Translations under genes and position numbers: made by a program
Assembly: GCA_023079485.1 (NCBI GenBank)
Contig: CM041090.1
Coordinates: 39,148,874 to 39,212,873, forward strand
Source: Archilochus colubris
Taxonomy: Eukaryota > Chordata > Aves > Apodiformes > Trochilidae
DNA length: 64,000 nucleotides
Reading direction: 5' to 3'
Part shown: in pieces, positions 26,295 to 38,498 of the stretch
How positions within the stretch are numbered: the stretch's first letter is position 1
Layout: every line of letters begins with the position of its first letter
Notes under the pieces: model-generated
Database searches by the model: none
The model's input: the letters and a program-made list of their open reading frames with translations, nothing else
Told to the model about the DNA's origin: nothing

Positions 26295-26748
26295 GTAAGT
26301 CCATGTGGATGAACGGTCAAGTCTAAATTTTGCTTTATGTGAAGTGGTTTTCCTGCCTTTGTCTTAACAAAGGAAAGGATGGCCCTTGGGGGTGAATGTT
26401 TATCTTGGACACAGGTGTGTAAAAATTATTTCCCTGCTCATCTCTGTGCTACTCTGTGAGCTGCAGGAGTTGTGGTGCTCAGGCCTCAACCTGGAAATCT
26501 GACTTGGGGGTAATTTAGGATATGGGACTAGGGAAGGGATTTCTCCATCCCTTTCCTGTTCCTGTAAGCACCACTTTCCCCAGCAGAATTTCCTAAAGGC
26601 TTCAGATCAGCTGCTGGATGAGTCCAGGGCTGTCACCACTGTTTGCATCCTCAGAGTGGGCAGGATCATGCCTCTCACATCTGGATGCTTACACCTAGAA
26701 CAATGTTTTTGCCTCCAAATCCCAGCAGGACAGAGAAGCAGTGCCCAT
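26295..26748. other. Non-coding stretch without recognised elements
   Basis: Unique sequence between the tandem array and a CR1; no exon or repeat recognised. Confidence 0.55.
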
Positions 26749-27262
26749 GTGTCCAGTTCTGGGCCCCTCAGTTCAGGAAGGAGATTGAGGTGCTGGAGCA
26801 GGTCCAAAGGAGGCAACTGGGCTGGTGAAGGGACTCGAGCACAGATCTTATGAGAAGAGGCTGAGGGAGCTGGGGGAGTTGAGGCTGGAGAAGAGGAGGC
26901 TCAGGGGAGACCTCATCACTCTCTCCAACTCCCTGAAAGGAGGTTGGAGCCAGGGGGGGGTTGGGCTCTTTTCCCAGGCAACTCTCAGCAAGACAAGAGG
27001 GCAGGGTCTCAAGTTGTGCCAGGGGAGGTTTAGGTTGGAGATGAGAAAGAATTTCTTTCTGGAGAGGGTGATCAGGCATTGGAATGGGCTGCCCAGGGAA
27101 GTAGTGGATTCTCCGTGTCTGGAGATCTTTCCAAAGAGCCTGGATGTGGCACTGAGTGCCATGGGCTGGGAACTGCAGTGGGAGTGGATCAAGGGTTGGA
27201 CTTGATGATCTCTGAGGTCCCTTCCAACCCAGCCAATTCTATGATTCTATGATTCTATGATT
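26749..27262 (+). mobile_element. CR1 LINE, young subfamily, 5'-truncated
   Basis: It starts at GTGTCCAGTTCTGGGCCCCT ([20 protein letters not shown]) and continues through [34 protein letters not shown] and [20 protein letters not shown] to the GGGCTGGGAACTGCAGTGGG 3' UTR and three ATTCTATG octamers. One small deletion near 26815 disturbs the frame. It is very close in sequence to the 3' half of the copy at 44874-45682. Confidence 0.95.
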
Positions 27263-27961
27263 GTACTGTAGGAGTCAGAGCACTTCCAAGATGCAAGAGT
27301 TTATTTCTCAGTGGCTTTTCCTTCAAGCTGACTGCTCGAGATGCAAGACTTGGGTGGTTGTGAATGTACCAAGTTACCTGTATTTCATTTGCCTTCCTTT
27401 TAACTCCTCATTTTGGAAAATAAGAAGTTAGTTCTGCTGGATTGCATAGGTTTTTATGGTATCTGATTATGGATGGGCAAGTCTCCAGTTTCTGCCTCAC
27501 CCTCTGGATAATGGCATTCCCCAAGTTAGCAGCTGCTCTGTAGCTCTGAGCACCATCCCCATCCTCTGACCACTGCTTCATTCCCTGTCCCATGTTTTGG
27601 GCTGGGAGTCTTTTCAAATATCCAGTGTATTTTTGCTCTGAGAAAATTGCTCCTTCCTCTCCCCTTCTCTCCTGGAAAGCTTTTTATACACCTCTTGCAT
27701 TTTTGTCCTCATTCTTGCCTTTCACCCCAGTTCCTGGGGTGGATACTACGTTCTATACTTGATAGAATCTGAGCTATAAATAAGAAGCAGTTTGTTGGGA
27801 AGTAAAATTAGCAGGCCAGATTTTCAAGCACACTTCCAGATCCGTGCCCAGCCACCTCAGAGTCTGCGTGTCCTCGTTTTCTGAGGTGCTGAATATTGTT
27901 GTTATCTTTATTTCAATGGGAATTTGTGATGGTCAGGACTCCTGGAAAATAGGTCACTTTT
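27263..27961. other. Non-coding stretch without recognised elements
   Basis: No recognised exon or transposon; it borders the 5' target duplication of the solo LTR. Confidence 0.55.
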
Positions 27962-28184
27962 ATATGTTGTAGCAGGAGGAGCCTTTCTTCTTGCTCCTGA
28001 GGCTCGAGGAGCTGCTGGCCTCCCCATGGCCTCACACCAGAGCGAGCTTCTCTCTGTGGGTGTGTGTCCCACCTTTATTGGCCCCCTGGTAATAGGGGGC
28101 CTGTCCTAACCAGGCACAGGTGGACTCACACCCACTCTTTGGCAACTCAAGGCACCTGGTTTATCTTGTTTCTCTACAATATGT
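27962..28184. mobile_element. Solo LTR of an endogenous retrovirus with 6-bp target duplication
   Basis: A 211-bp element (27968-28178) begins TGTAGCAGG and ends TCTCTACA, giving the terminal inverted repeat TGTAG/CTACA with canonical TG...CA ends. It is flanked by the direct repeat ATATGT (27962-27967 and 28179-28184). A 6-bp duplication is typical of class II (alpha/beta-retrovirus-like) integrations. No gag, pol or env and no second LTR lie nearby, so this is the product of LTR-LTR recombination. A CCTTTATTGGCC segment could be a weak TATA/polyadenylation region. Orientation is uncertain. Confidence 0.82.
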
Positions 28185-29159
28185 GCTTCCTGGAGATGGA
28201 AGAGCCTGATTTACACCACTGTGGAGAGAATAAGTCAGAGAAAGGTTGGACACTTGCCCCCTTCTCTAGCCAGAAGAGTGAAGTTGAAATTTTTTGGGGG
28301 GAAAATTTCTATAATCATGCATCCCTCTGGAACAGATATTAGGAGTTTCTTAATGAGTGACCCCAGCCTCCCATCCCTGCAGTGAATCCTTGAATTCACA
28401 CCTCTCATTTCACTTTGGCTATTGTGAAATGTGGTTGCAGGCATTTGTCAAATGGTCTGAACTTTGCTTTAAGGGGATCATCTGCAGATCCACTGCCAGA
28501 ATCCTGAGTTATGGCTGGAGGTTAACCACAGAACTTTGGCTCTCTCTAATTATCCTCAAGTGAAGCCAGCTCTGTTCTCTTGGCATCACTGGAAGCTTTG
28601 CTGTCTGTCAGACCCAGTGAGGATTTATTTCAATAAGAAAATAAAATCTGTGCAATTTTATTTGCAATTTTATTTTTTAAAATGAAGGCACATGGGGAGA
28701 TTCAGCTGGGAGTTGATCATGGCAGCTCCCAGGTTAAGCTTCAGCTCAAAATTGGATGACCCAGCTGAGTGGGTACCACACTAACCAGCACAACTGGAAA
28801 TGCCCACAAGTAGATTTTCTGATCTTTGATATTTTTGGCATGCAAAGAGCTGATGGAAAAGGGAACAGGGACAGCAGGTTGCTCCTGTGAAAATGCACTC
28901 TGCTGGGGTGATGCTCACTGAATAATGCAGTCTGGGTTTGAATTTCAGAGAGCATTACACTGATCTTACCCCAGTGATTTACCTATTTGAGATCATAGTT
29001 CCCAGCCAGTATTCCATTGATACAAAGGAAAACACTTCTGAAGTGGAGATTATTATTATGTGGATTGCTTCCTGTATCAGGGAGCTGGTAGCAAGCAAAA
29101 TACAGATATTACTGCAGGGGGAAATAGCTAAATATATTTTTTTTTTCTCAGGGTAGAGG

Positions 29160-29208
29160 CATTGATGATCTTGAAGGTCCTTTCCAGCCACTATAATTCT
29201 ATAATTCC
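29160..29208 (+). mobile_element. Terminal ~50 bp of a CR1
   Basis: GATGATCTTGAAGGTCCTTT followed by CCAGCCACTATAATTCTATA is a decayed CR1 3' terminus with a degenerate octamer tail. The rest of the element is missing. Confidence 0.72.
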
Positions 29209-30263
29209 TTCACTAAACTGCTGCTGTTGCCCTGACTGGGGGGTACAGGGAGCTCAGCTGCCAGGTTTTAAAGCCAAGAAAGATGGAGCTGGTGCTGGGG
29301 ACCCTGCCCTGTGCTTTTTAACCTTTTTTTTTTGTTCTGGGTTATGTGCTCAGCACACGCTGCTGAGAACCAAGAGGGAATGAATTGCTCAGCAGCTCTG
29401 CAGCCTGCCAGAGCCTCCAGGCTCTCAAGGCCTCCTGACCCAGACACAGGGTAGAGGAACAATTTTTCTACTTTATGAAGTTCTACAAACAAAGAAATGG
29501 ACCTTGTGGTTACTTTACCCAAGCCACAGTGGCTCGTGCAAGAGGGCATCATCAGGGGAGGTCACACATCTGATCTGGAGTCTCCTTTCAGCACCTCCTT
29601 GCTCTGGGTCAGGGTGTAAAAACAGGATTTTATTCCTGTTTGGCTATTTCTCTGTGGGGCAAATAGACAAATCTCAGTGGATTTTTGTCTTCTCACATGG
29701 CTTTTGTCTTTTAATTTGCTTTGTGCTTTAGAAAAAAACCCAAGAGTTGATTGCCTGCGAGTTGGGTAAGAGGGAGCTGCAGCTGGAAGAACAAAGGGAA
29801 GGAATGACAGAAGAGGGGACAGGTTGATAGATGGGTGGTGACACTGCAAAGAGAGATAGTTGCTTCACCTGCCACCAGGAAAATAGTTTCAGGCTTTTGA
29901 CTGTGTTTTTGGCAGCTGAGCTTAGCACAGCTTTTGTAATTAAATAGAGCCTCTGGTGAGGAAGGCACGAGTGAGGGATGATAAAAGCTGGATTTCTCAT
30001 TTGTACAGCTATGTAATCCAGAGCTCTGCTCTGCAGAACCAGAACATAGATAAAGTATCAAGCAGAAAGATGTTTGCATTCTGAGTATCCAAAAAAAAAG
30101 GTTTTCTGCGTTAGCTTGAGAGTTTCCAGCTACTCCTTCCAAAGCCTCCTGTGTGCTTGTTTGCCAAGATGAGTCCTTGGCATCCTGCTCCATGGCTTGG
30201 AGCTTTGCTGGAGGAAGAGCAGCTGCTTCAGTCTATGTTTTCCTTGTCCTCTCCCAACACAGC

Positions 30264-30281
30264 TTTTTTTTTTTTTTTTTT
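30264..30281. repeat. Poly-T tract (18 T)
   Basis: An uninterrupted T18 run followed by C, T6 and CC. It could be an old poly-A tail on the other strand or a simple slippage product; nothing recognisable is attached. Confidence 0.9.
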
Positions 30282-30478
30282 CTTTTTTCCTCTGGGAAGA
30301 GTGTTTAAATACTTTGGATGACAGGGAAAGAATGTTAAGGCTTAGTTTGATATATGTGACTTCCTAAAGTTGTATTTTGAAGACCTGGTCTCCTGTAAGT
30401 GTTGTGTGAAGCCACAGGACCAGTGTGGCCATCCTCCCACCTCACTGCCTCCTTGCTTCCCTTCCTGGGCTGATCTCC

Positions 30479-30530
30479 TCCATCCATCCATCCATCCATC
30501 CATCCATCCATCCATCCATCCATCCATCCC
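30479..30530. repeat. (ATCC)n tetranucleotide microsatellite, ~13 units
   Basis: Perfect CATC/ATCC repeats across about 52 bp. On the - strand they are read as a MDGW... peptide repeat inside a chance open frame, which should not be taken as coding. Confidence 0.97.
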
Positions 30531-31571
30531 TTTGTCCTGCTCTCCTTAGCTGTCTTCCCAATCCTCCCCATGCCCAGTGACTTCCCAGAGCTGCCTCCCA
30601 TCCCTCACCCCATCACTCCCATTGCCATCCCCTTCATGCTGCATCCTTCTGGAGTCCTTCATGGTGGGGACCAGGAGCTCCTGGGTGGTTTATGCTCCTC
30701 TGAAAGGGATGCAGACCAAGTCTCAAAATCCCTTTGCAAACTGAGGGCTGCTCTAACCTTGTCCCACATGGCTTTGCTGTTTGTTCCTCTCTTGCTTTTG
30801 AAGGGCCAGCTGGCCTGGGCTGGTGGCTGGTGTCCTTGGATGCCATCTGGTCTCAGCAGAGCACATATATACACACATATATACATAGGGGTGTGTGTAT
30901 GTGGATGTACACATCCCCCTCTCTATAGATAGACACGCAGTGGCACAAACCTGCTCACAGGCCAAGGAAAATGAGGCCAAAACTTCATTAGCCAGAGTGC
31001 TCCTCCACATCCCTGTGAAGACCCAACTTGTTAATGTGCATAAAATCCCTGTCTCGGAGGTCTGTCCTCTGCCTCTCTTCTTTTACACCTTTTTTTTCTT
31101 TTAATCACACATTTAGAAACACATTAAAGCCCCAGAATCCCACAGTAGAGAGAGCAGGGGAATATATCTCCGAGAGAAAGCAGAGATAAAAGAAGGAGTG
31201 GAATGAAACCCTCTGCAACCTCCTTTTGAAGTAATTAGTTAGGTTAATGCTGAGGTTTTTTTCTGTTGCAGACCCCAGGAGATAATGGCTGGAGAAGCTC
31301 TCCTGAAATAGAGTTTCTCAGAGCATGGCTGGTGTATTGCAGAGTTAAAACTGTTCAAAATACCCCCTGTGGGACAGTCCCCAAGGGAGAAGCATCAGTT
31401 AAATCAGAGTGTGGTGCAGGAGAGGTTGGGCAAGCTCTGCTTGTACCAGGGCTCAGCAATACAGGGGGAGGTGCAGCTCCCCAGGGTAACTTCCCTGGAT
31501 ACTTCACATCATTAGATCAGTTTTGTGCCTAGGAAATGCAGATGATGACATATGGAAATCTATCCCCCCCA

Positions 31572-31628
31572 CCTTCTTTTTTTTTTTTTTTCTTTTTTCC
31601 TCTCTTTTTTTTTTTTTTCTTCTTCTTT
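31572..31628. repeat. 57-nt polypyrimidine tract
   Basis: An uninterrupted C/T run containing two long T blocks separated by a CTTTTTTCCTCTC segment. It is part of a longer C7-A-pyrimidine stretch. It produces a meaningless lysine-rich frame on the other strand. Confidence 0.95.
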
Positions 31629-31879
31629 GGACTTTTGAAGTTCGGGGTGGAGGGAAGAAAAAAGGTTCTCAGTCTGACTGAGCTTTCCCAGGCAACCACA
31701 TTTGTACTCAGCTCTTGCAGAGTGAGGTCTACAGGCAGGTTATGTGTGTGAAAAACTAATGCAAAGGCTTTGTGTGCTGCCAAGATGCATCTGCAGAGTC
31801 TGTGAGCTCTACCAGGGCTCCTACATTCCTGTTACACCAGGAGTGCTGCTCCCAAAGGACCCTTTGGGCCAGATCCCAA

Positions 31880-32373
31880 CATAGAATCATAGAATTTTCA
31901 GGGTTGGAAGGGACCTTTAAGATCACCCTTGTTCCAACACCTCCCACCAGATCAGGTTGCTCAGAGCCCTGTCCAGCCTGGCCTTAAAAACTTCCAGGGA
32001 TGGGGATTCCACCACCTCCCCGGGCAACCTGTGCCAGTGCCTCATCACCCTCATAGTGAAGAATTTCTTCCTAAGATCTAATTTAAATCTCCCCTCCTCT
32101 AGAAACCATTCCCCCTGGTTCCCAACATCCTAAAAAGTCCCTCCCCAGCTTTCTTGTAGCCACTTTCAGATACTGGAAGGCTGCAATAAGGTCTCCTTGG
32201 AGCCTTCTCCTCTCCAGCCTGAATAACCCCAAATTTCTCAGTCTGTATTGACAGCAGAGGTGCTCCAGCCCTCTGATCATCCTCGTGGCCCTTCTCTGGA
32301 CATACTCCAGAGTCTTTCTTGTAAAAGACTCCATGTCTTTTACACATCCATGTCTTTCTTGTAACAGGGGCTC
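31880..32373 (-). mobile_element. CR1 LINE fragment (antisense), older subfamily
   Basis: The left edge CATAGAATCATAGAATTTTC is the reversed 3' tail. Reading leftwards on the - strand, the ORF2 remnant gives EYVQRRATRMIRGLEHLCC, LGLFRLERRRLQGDLIAAF and QYLKVATRKLGRDF before the 3' UTR. A local near-duplication of CATGTCTTT (about 32332-32356) lies at the 5' edge, after which similarity fades. Confidence 0.9.
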
Positions 32374-35300
32374 CAGCTGCAAAGAGGCTCCCATGGAGCA
32401 TCCCACAGTGTTGGTCCTGCTGCATCCCCAGGGTGAGTGCTCTCCCAGTGGCCAGCACACCTGAGGGAAGCACAGCCCACCTAGCAGCAGGAGTTTTTGG
32501 TATTTCCTTGCACTTATCTGGATCTCTTGACCCTTAGCCTGTGACTTGGGAAGTTTGCCCCAAAGCACCCTTGGTGTACCCCAGCTTTGTGGCTTTTTAA
32601 CATCTCCTGCTGAGGAGAATGGTTTCTTCTCAAGGTCACCTTTCCTCACTGATGCTTTCCTGCCTGGTTTTGGACTCTTGCATTTTTAATCTCCCAAAGT
32701 TAGCAGTGGAATCACAGCTGTGCTGGGTCAGGTATGTTTTATAGTCCCAGTTCACAGAGGCTGAAGCTGTTGTCTGTGCTGAAGGCTGAGCTAAGAAGAG
32801 CTGGGGGGATGTGCCAGGGAAGGGAGAGCCCACAGCACCCATGAATGCCAGAAAAAGACCCTCTCTGGACTCACCAGCTGTGTGTTGAGCCCAGTGCTTG
32901 GCTGGTACTTGCTCTAAGTGGTCCACATGACACCAGGAACCTTACAGTCTGGGGTCCCTTTATCTCCTGGTCATGGTCCCTCTATTTCCTGGACAGCATT
33001 TGCTGAGAGGAGACCTTGTGTACACTGGTGCACTGAGCAGGACATGGTTCCTCTTCAGAAATGCTGGAGAGCTGCTGTTGTGCTCCAGTTTGTGGCACAA
33101 CCAAGGGAAAATGTTTGCAAGAGAAGGGAAAAAAAAAAAAAAGGGTCTTAAAAAATGGTCTTTAAAAATGGCCTAAACCCCACTCCATCTTTTCATCATC
33201 AGGGATTCCAGGTGCTGAGAGATATTGGAAAAGTGGGGCAAACCCCCTCACATATTTCATAGGAATGCTGAGGTGTCAGAAATCAGTTTCTGGGTGGACT
33301 ACTGAGTCCCACAGGCTGTGGAAAGCTGTGGCCCTCCCTGCTGAGTGGCTCAAGGACCATTCACTTGGCCAGACCTGCCCCTTCCTACCCATCACTGAGT
33401 CTTGCTGACACAGTTATCAGTGTAAGCAGAATGTTATCTTGGGCTTGGAGATGCCACTGGGCAGCAAGGGAATGCTTGGGTGCCAGATTGATTGTTTTGG
33501 GGACTGAGTACTGATCACACAGCATGTTCTCTAATGAGGAAATGTGCTCTCCAATAACTTAATAGAACCCTGCTGGGGGCTCTGATTTACCTTTGGCAAG
33601 TTAAAGCAGTGCCAGATCAATACTGTGCTCTGTTGCAGTAAATAGGCTTGATTTTAAGTATTGAATAAGAAGTTATTTCAGATAAGGGCTGTTTTTTAAA
33701 GAATTGTGCTTTCAAGCAGAGAGAAGCTCAAGTCTGCAGGTGGCTGCTGGACCACACTGGTCCAGATCTTGACTCCTGCAAAGCCTTGCTTGGGGCTTCA
33801 CTAAAATCAGGAGGGTTGGAAGGCAGCAGAGATCTCCAGGGTGTGCTTGACTGGAGCAATTTCACTTTGAACCTCCTTGATTTGAACTACCAGTCAGTTC
33901 TGTATGTGGAGGGAGGACCTGAGGAGATGACTCTCAAAAAATAACTCCCATTTCCACCAGGTAAAGCAGGTTTTGCATGGGGCTGGGCCCCAGGATCTGC
34001 CTCTGTGGTGGTGGGTTTGCATCCTTGGCCCATGATAAGGACCTGTGTGGGGTGGGTGAGCTTTGGAACCGTCCCTGAGAGAGGTTCCTTGTGCATGGGG
34101 CTGCCAGTTCCTTTCTGGGAAAGAGATGCTTAAGGTGATCATAAAACCAGGTTACTGAAAGGATGGCCTCATCCTGAACAAATAGAAAGCTTTTTTTCTC
34201 TCCAGGAAGAGCCCATTTCACTTTTACCAACCCTTTTCAGGTCCATAGACACTCAGCTCCTCAGGTATGTTGAAACAGAGTCTGTGTCCCTCTTTTTATC
34301 TTGTAAAACTGTCCCCCCATGAGATGATGGCAGGGTCCTGCCACCACTCATCCCACCAAGCACAGTCCCATGGGGCAGTCCAGGGACTTGAGTAACTGAC
34401 CTAGGGAGAGTATTTAAAACCAGACTAATTATAGGGAGTATAGAGCTTCATAATTTTCATTGTGTCATGACTGTTTAATCCTTCTTTAATCCCCTCATGC
34501 TGCTCTCTGGGCTTTTCTTGTGTTATCTTCATTGTCTTGTTAAGAAGATGTTGCACGTAACAGAGATTTACACTGAAAGGTATTAGGGAGGATTAGGGAA
34601 GATTAGACAAGAAATACTCACAAAAGGTTGGAGGTTTCATAGTACCAACATTTTTAATTTCTACAGTGCAATGATTTTAGGGTTTTTTTCTTTCAAAGAA
34701 TTTTTAGATAATTTCTCCTAGAAAATTCAGAAAGCTGCTCCTTGTTCAAAAGAATTCTCTTGAACTTCAGTGCTGGATATTTTGCAGACTATTAGTAGCT
34801 TAATTTGTCATCTAGTTGCAGGTGGGGTTTTTGTTTTTCTGTTAAGTGGACTCAAAATCTTGGGGGAATCAAAACTGGGGGGGAATTAAACTCATGGGAT
34901 CCATCTTCTACTGGGCCAGGTATACATGAGCATCCTCCTGGTGAGTGCAGGTGGGCTTTGATTTCAGAGGAGCCCTGGGATTGCTGGCAGAACCTTTTTG
35001 CTGATAATTTACAACCATAGTTTCTCAAGTTCCAACTCCAAGGAGCTAGGTCTTGCAGCTGAGATTTTGGGCTGGTTTTTCATCATCAATAAATCAATGC
35101 AGCTGTCATTTTGCAGAAGCAAAGCCTTGGCATCAGGTCAAGAAAACAGAACTACTTTTAAACAAAATAGCAGAAACCAAGGGGTGGTAGATTTTATGAC
35201 TATCAGAGCTACTGGAAATTCATCTTGCCATAGGACCTAAGCCAGAATCATCCATTGAATCAGAACTTGGTCACTTTGTTCTCCTTCAAAAGCCACAACA

Positions 35301-38300
35301 CTGGGTGTTCAGTGTCTTGAAGTCAAGCTGAGACACAGTGGGTTGGTGGAGTTCCTTCCTTGGGAAGCTCTGATGCTCTGCTGTAGGGATCTTTCACAGG
35401 GCTTCACATATTCCTTTGGAATCTTCTAGAATTTGATGCCATCGAGTGTCAAACTATTTTGGCTTCAGAGATCTGATTTCCTTCCAGAGAAGACACAGAA
35501 GCATGAATAATAAGTGGTGCTTGCTGGCAGCAGGCTTGGTTTTCTTTCTAGCATTTTGTGCCTCTCTTTAACAATGATCCTGAGTTGCCTGTGGTACACA
35601 GGCTGGAGAACATCACTTCCAAGGCTTTGGATGCAGTGACAGGCTGCTTATTTAGGAATTCTGCTGAGCATCCTACTTCTGACACCCTTTCTGAGTTCCC
35701 AGTATGTTTCTTTCACCCTAGTTCTTATTATTAGCTCAGCTAATAATAGCTAGTTTCTATTATTAGCACCTTTTTATTATTATTGCTTGATAAATACAGG
35801 TTGAGTTAATAAATGGGACAAGCAAAAAGAAATACAAGGCTTTTACTTTCAGAAGAGCTGAAATACCCAAAGTCTGGTGGGCCAGAGCAGACTGAAAAGA
35901 AGTCTTTGCTTGGGGCATCAGGGAGAAGCTTCTCTGTCCTGGATGGCAGCTGAGTACCACTGCAAATCTCCATCTATCACCTCTGAGTGAAAGTTTAGCT
36001 GGTGCTATAAATTTTATTTCTGGAAATTGCCTGCTTGGGAAGGCTAAAAATAGATGGTACTGTGTTTTTTCTGTTGGAAAGACAGGTTAGGTATTAAAGA
36101 GTGAATTCCTTGGCTGTTGTACTGAAAATAGCAACCCATGCTGACATGGGCTAGAGATCAGAGTATAAACACCCAGCCCGCAAGAGAATTGAAGTCCCAA
36201 CAGATTTAGCAGTATTTTTTCTTGTTATTAGGTGAGATTTCAGTGGGCAATGAGTGGTCTGCTTCATGGGATTTGCAGAGTACCAAAAAATCTGGATAAA
36301 GTTCAGTTTCTGCCTCAGTGAACAAGGTGCATGAGACTTTAGTGTGCCTTTAACATGAATATTCTTAAACAAATCACACCTGCTTATTAGGGAGGTCAAG
36401 GTTAAGGCAGTCTTCCTACCACAAGCCACTTCCTACCACTTAATACAACATAAAAATCCCTTTTGTAAGTTATGGCTGCTTTCATCTCAATTTACTGTTT
36501 CTCTCTTCTGCGTCTTGCATCTAATTTATATTCCAGCAGGATAAAATGAAGTTGATAATGGCCTTTTAGCTTGTCATCTTAAAACATATGCTCAGCCTTG
36601 AAGAGCTGATAAAAAAACATGTTTATGAGAGAATCTTACAGTCTAGTGGTTGGGAACAGACTGACCTGTGTGCTGGAGGGATGTATGCAAAGTGGATTTT
36701 TTATGGATCTTGTAGCTGGTTGAGTTCAAAACCTACAGTTTTGGATCTGAGCATTGTTCCAAAATCCATTAGAGCCAAAGAAAGTCCTTTCATGTCTTTA
36801 TCAGGTGTTCCCATGATGTTTCTTACTGGGAGCATCTAGGGTGTCTAAAAGCCGGGTGACCAAGTGTGACCCCATCATTGGTGTCTGTAGGAAGAAGTGG
36901 GTGCCTTGGGAGAGTTGGTGATCCCAATTTACAACAGACCTCAAAGAGAGCCCAGGGAAGTTGTCTCCTGGAGTTACCAGTTTCTCACCACTCACCTGAA
37001 AAAGATTTTTTGTATAGCTGGGTCAGGCTTTGCCTCCACAGTCAGGTGAAATGGATCCCATTATCAGTGTGAAAATTCAGTGTTCCATGTGCTTGTGCAG
37101 CTGTTTTCCTTCAGCTGAGCTGGTTCTGTCTCCCTGGGGCTGTAGCATGCTTGTCATCTTCTCTAGACCAGTTATTCTGTCACTCCCCATGGGGATTATA
37201 TTAATATTGTCTTAATTGTTTACCAAAGAGAAAAAAAAGCTGCCAGAACTGAACCTGCCATGGCTCAGCTTGTTCATTAATGCTGACCAGAAACGCCATA
37301 ACCATCTGGTGATGGGAGATGGTGTTCATGGGGACATTCTCATTATCCTTTATACCTTACCACAAGGTAACCTCCAAGGGGTTTTGCTCTCTCTTGGCAG
37401 TGTTGTCAGAAAAAAATAATTTTTGGGGGGGGGTTTGTTGCAAGGAAATACCCATCCAGGTAGGGCTGACAAGATAAACCTGCAGTTACCTGGAGTTCAA
37501 CCACAGCTTTTGATGTAGGTTGCAACTTCAGTGAAGAAGAGTAAATTGCCTTTATTTCTGCAGTTGGGAACATGAGTTTTCAACTCTATAAAATCATACA
37601 GACATCTAGAAAATCAAAGATAGGAAATAAAGCTCTGCAATAAGACATATTAACTATGGCTGACTGGTGCAAGCAGATGGGAGGACCAGGGATGCTTTGA
37701 CTGCATCAGTCCCTTTCTGCTCTGAGCATGGAGTATTTGTTAGTGGATGTGATTCAGCACTCTCTAATTCTGACTGTGCTTCCAGCCCTGGTTTGCTGTC
37801 TGGTTAGTGAGTCAGCAGGCTCCCAGCTTCCCTGTATTCTTGTCTGGATTAATATTTACTGAGCCAGGAGACAGAGATGCTGCAGGCAGTGCACACCCTG
37901 CCTGTGGTAGGAAGCAATCTGGATGTGGTTCAGAGGCCTCCAGCTGCTGGGATTCTTGGCCAGGCATGAGGAATTTCTCCTGAGCCATCCCTTTTTCACT
38001 GATTATCTCTTCAAATAAAAGCAATTCAAGGGAGTGGATACTTCTGTCTTGAGTTTTGTGTCTTAAAAAATGTTTGTCTTAACTAGGAGCAGAGCTGCAA
38101 GTCTGGGTTATCATTTACACCAAATAGTTACACTCTGGATAATTCTGGATAAGTTTCCCTGACAAGCAGGGACTCTCTGAGTGAAAACAATTGGATATAT
38201 AGGTTGATTGTATAGAGAAGGTGATTTTGGGGGGGTTTTGTTGGTTGTAGAGAGCTGAGCCAGCATGTGCAGCAGAGTCTGGCAGTGATCTTGGGCTCAT

Positions 38301-38344
38301 GGTCAGGGAAATTGGATGCTCCTGGCCCAGGCTGACCAAAATCT
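32374..38344. other. Non-coding stretch without recognised transposons
   Basis: No exon recognised. It contains an A-rich run (33127-33143), a 23-bp AT-rich palindrome (35726-35748) and AT-rich unique sequence at about 33400-33720, 34390-34640 and 36100-36580 with homeodomain-like TAAT words. A GGATTAGGG-like doublet at about 34580-34600 is not telomeric. Confidence 0.45.
35726..35748. repeat. Perfect 23-bp palindrome
   Basis: TATTATTAGCT and its exact reverse complement AGCTAATAATA flank a single central C. The motif TATTATTAGC recurs about 10 bp downstream (35758-35767). Confidence 0.9.
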
Positions 38345-38498
38345 GTGGCTTCTCCATCCCTGGAAGTGTTCAAGGCCAAGTTGGATGGGGCTTGGAGCAA
38401 CCTGGTCTAGAGGGAGGTGTTCTTATCCATGGCAGGGGTTTGGAAATAGATGGTCTCCAAGATCCCTCCCAACCCAAACCATTCTGTGCCCCTATGAA
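38345..38498 (+). mobile_element. CR1 LINE 3' fragment, sense
   Basis: TGGCTTCTCCATCCCTGGAA, AGTTGGATGGGGCTTGGAGC, CTAGAGGGAGGTGTTCTTAT and CCTCCCAACCCAAACCATTC follow the older CR1 3' UTR order. The octamer tail has decayed to GTGCCCCTATGAAG. Confidence 0.85.

Larger units (their letters stand above)
28185..31879. other. Non-coding stretch with simple repeats and a CR1 tail
   Basis: No exon recognised. Listed separately are a CR1 tail (29160-29208), a poly-T run (30264-30281), an ATCC array (30479-30530) and a polypyrimidine tract (31572-31628). A short ATATATACACACATATATAC stretch lies at about 30864-30890. Confidence 0.5.

Noticed and set aside
30335..30601. MDGW-type peptide repeat on the - strand
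   Set aside because: It is the translation of the ATCC microsatellite.
31529..31783. Lysine-rich open frame on the - strand
   Set aside because: It is the translation of the polypyrimidine tract.
34575..34610. Interstitial telomere-like GGATTAGGG words
   Set aside because: Only two or three imperfect words with wrong spacing; no TTAGGG array.
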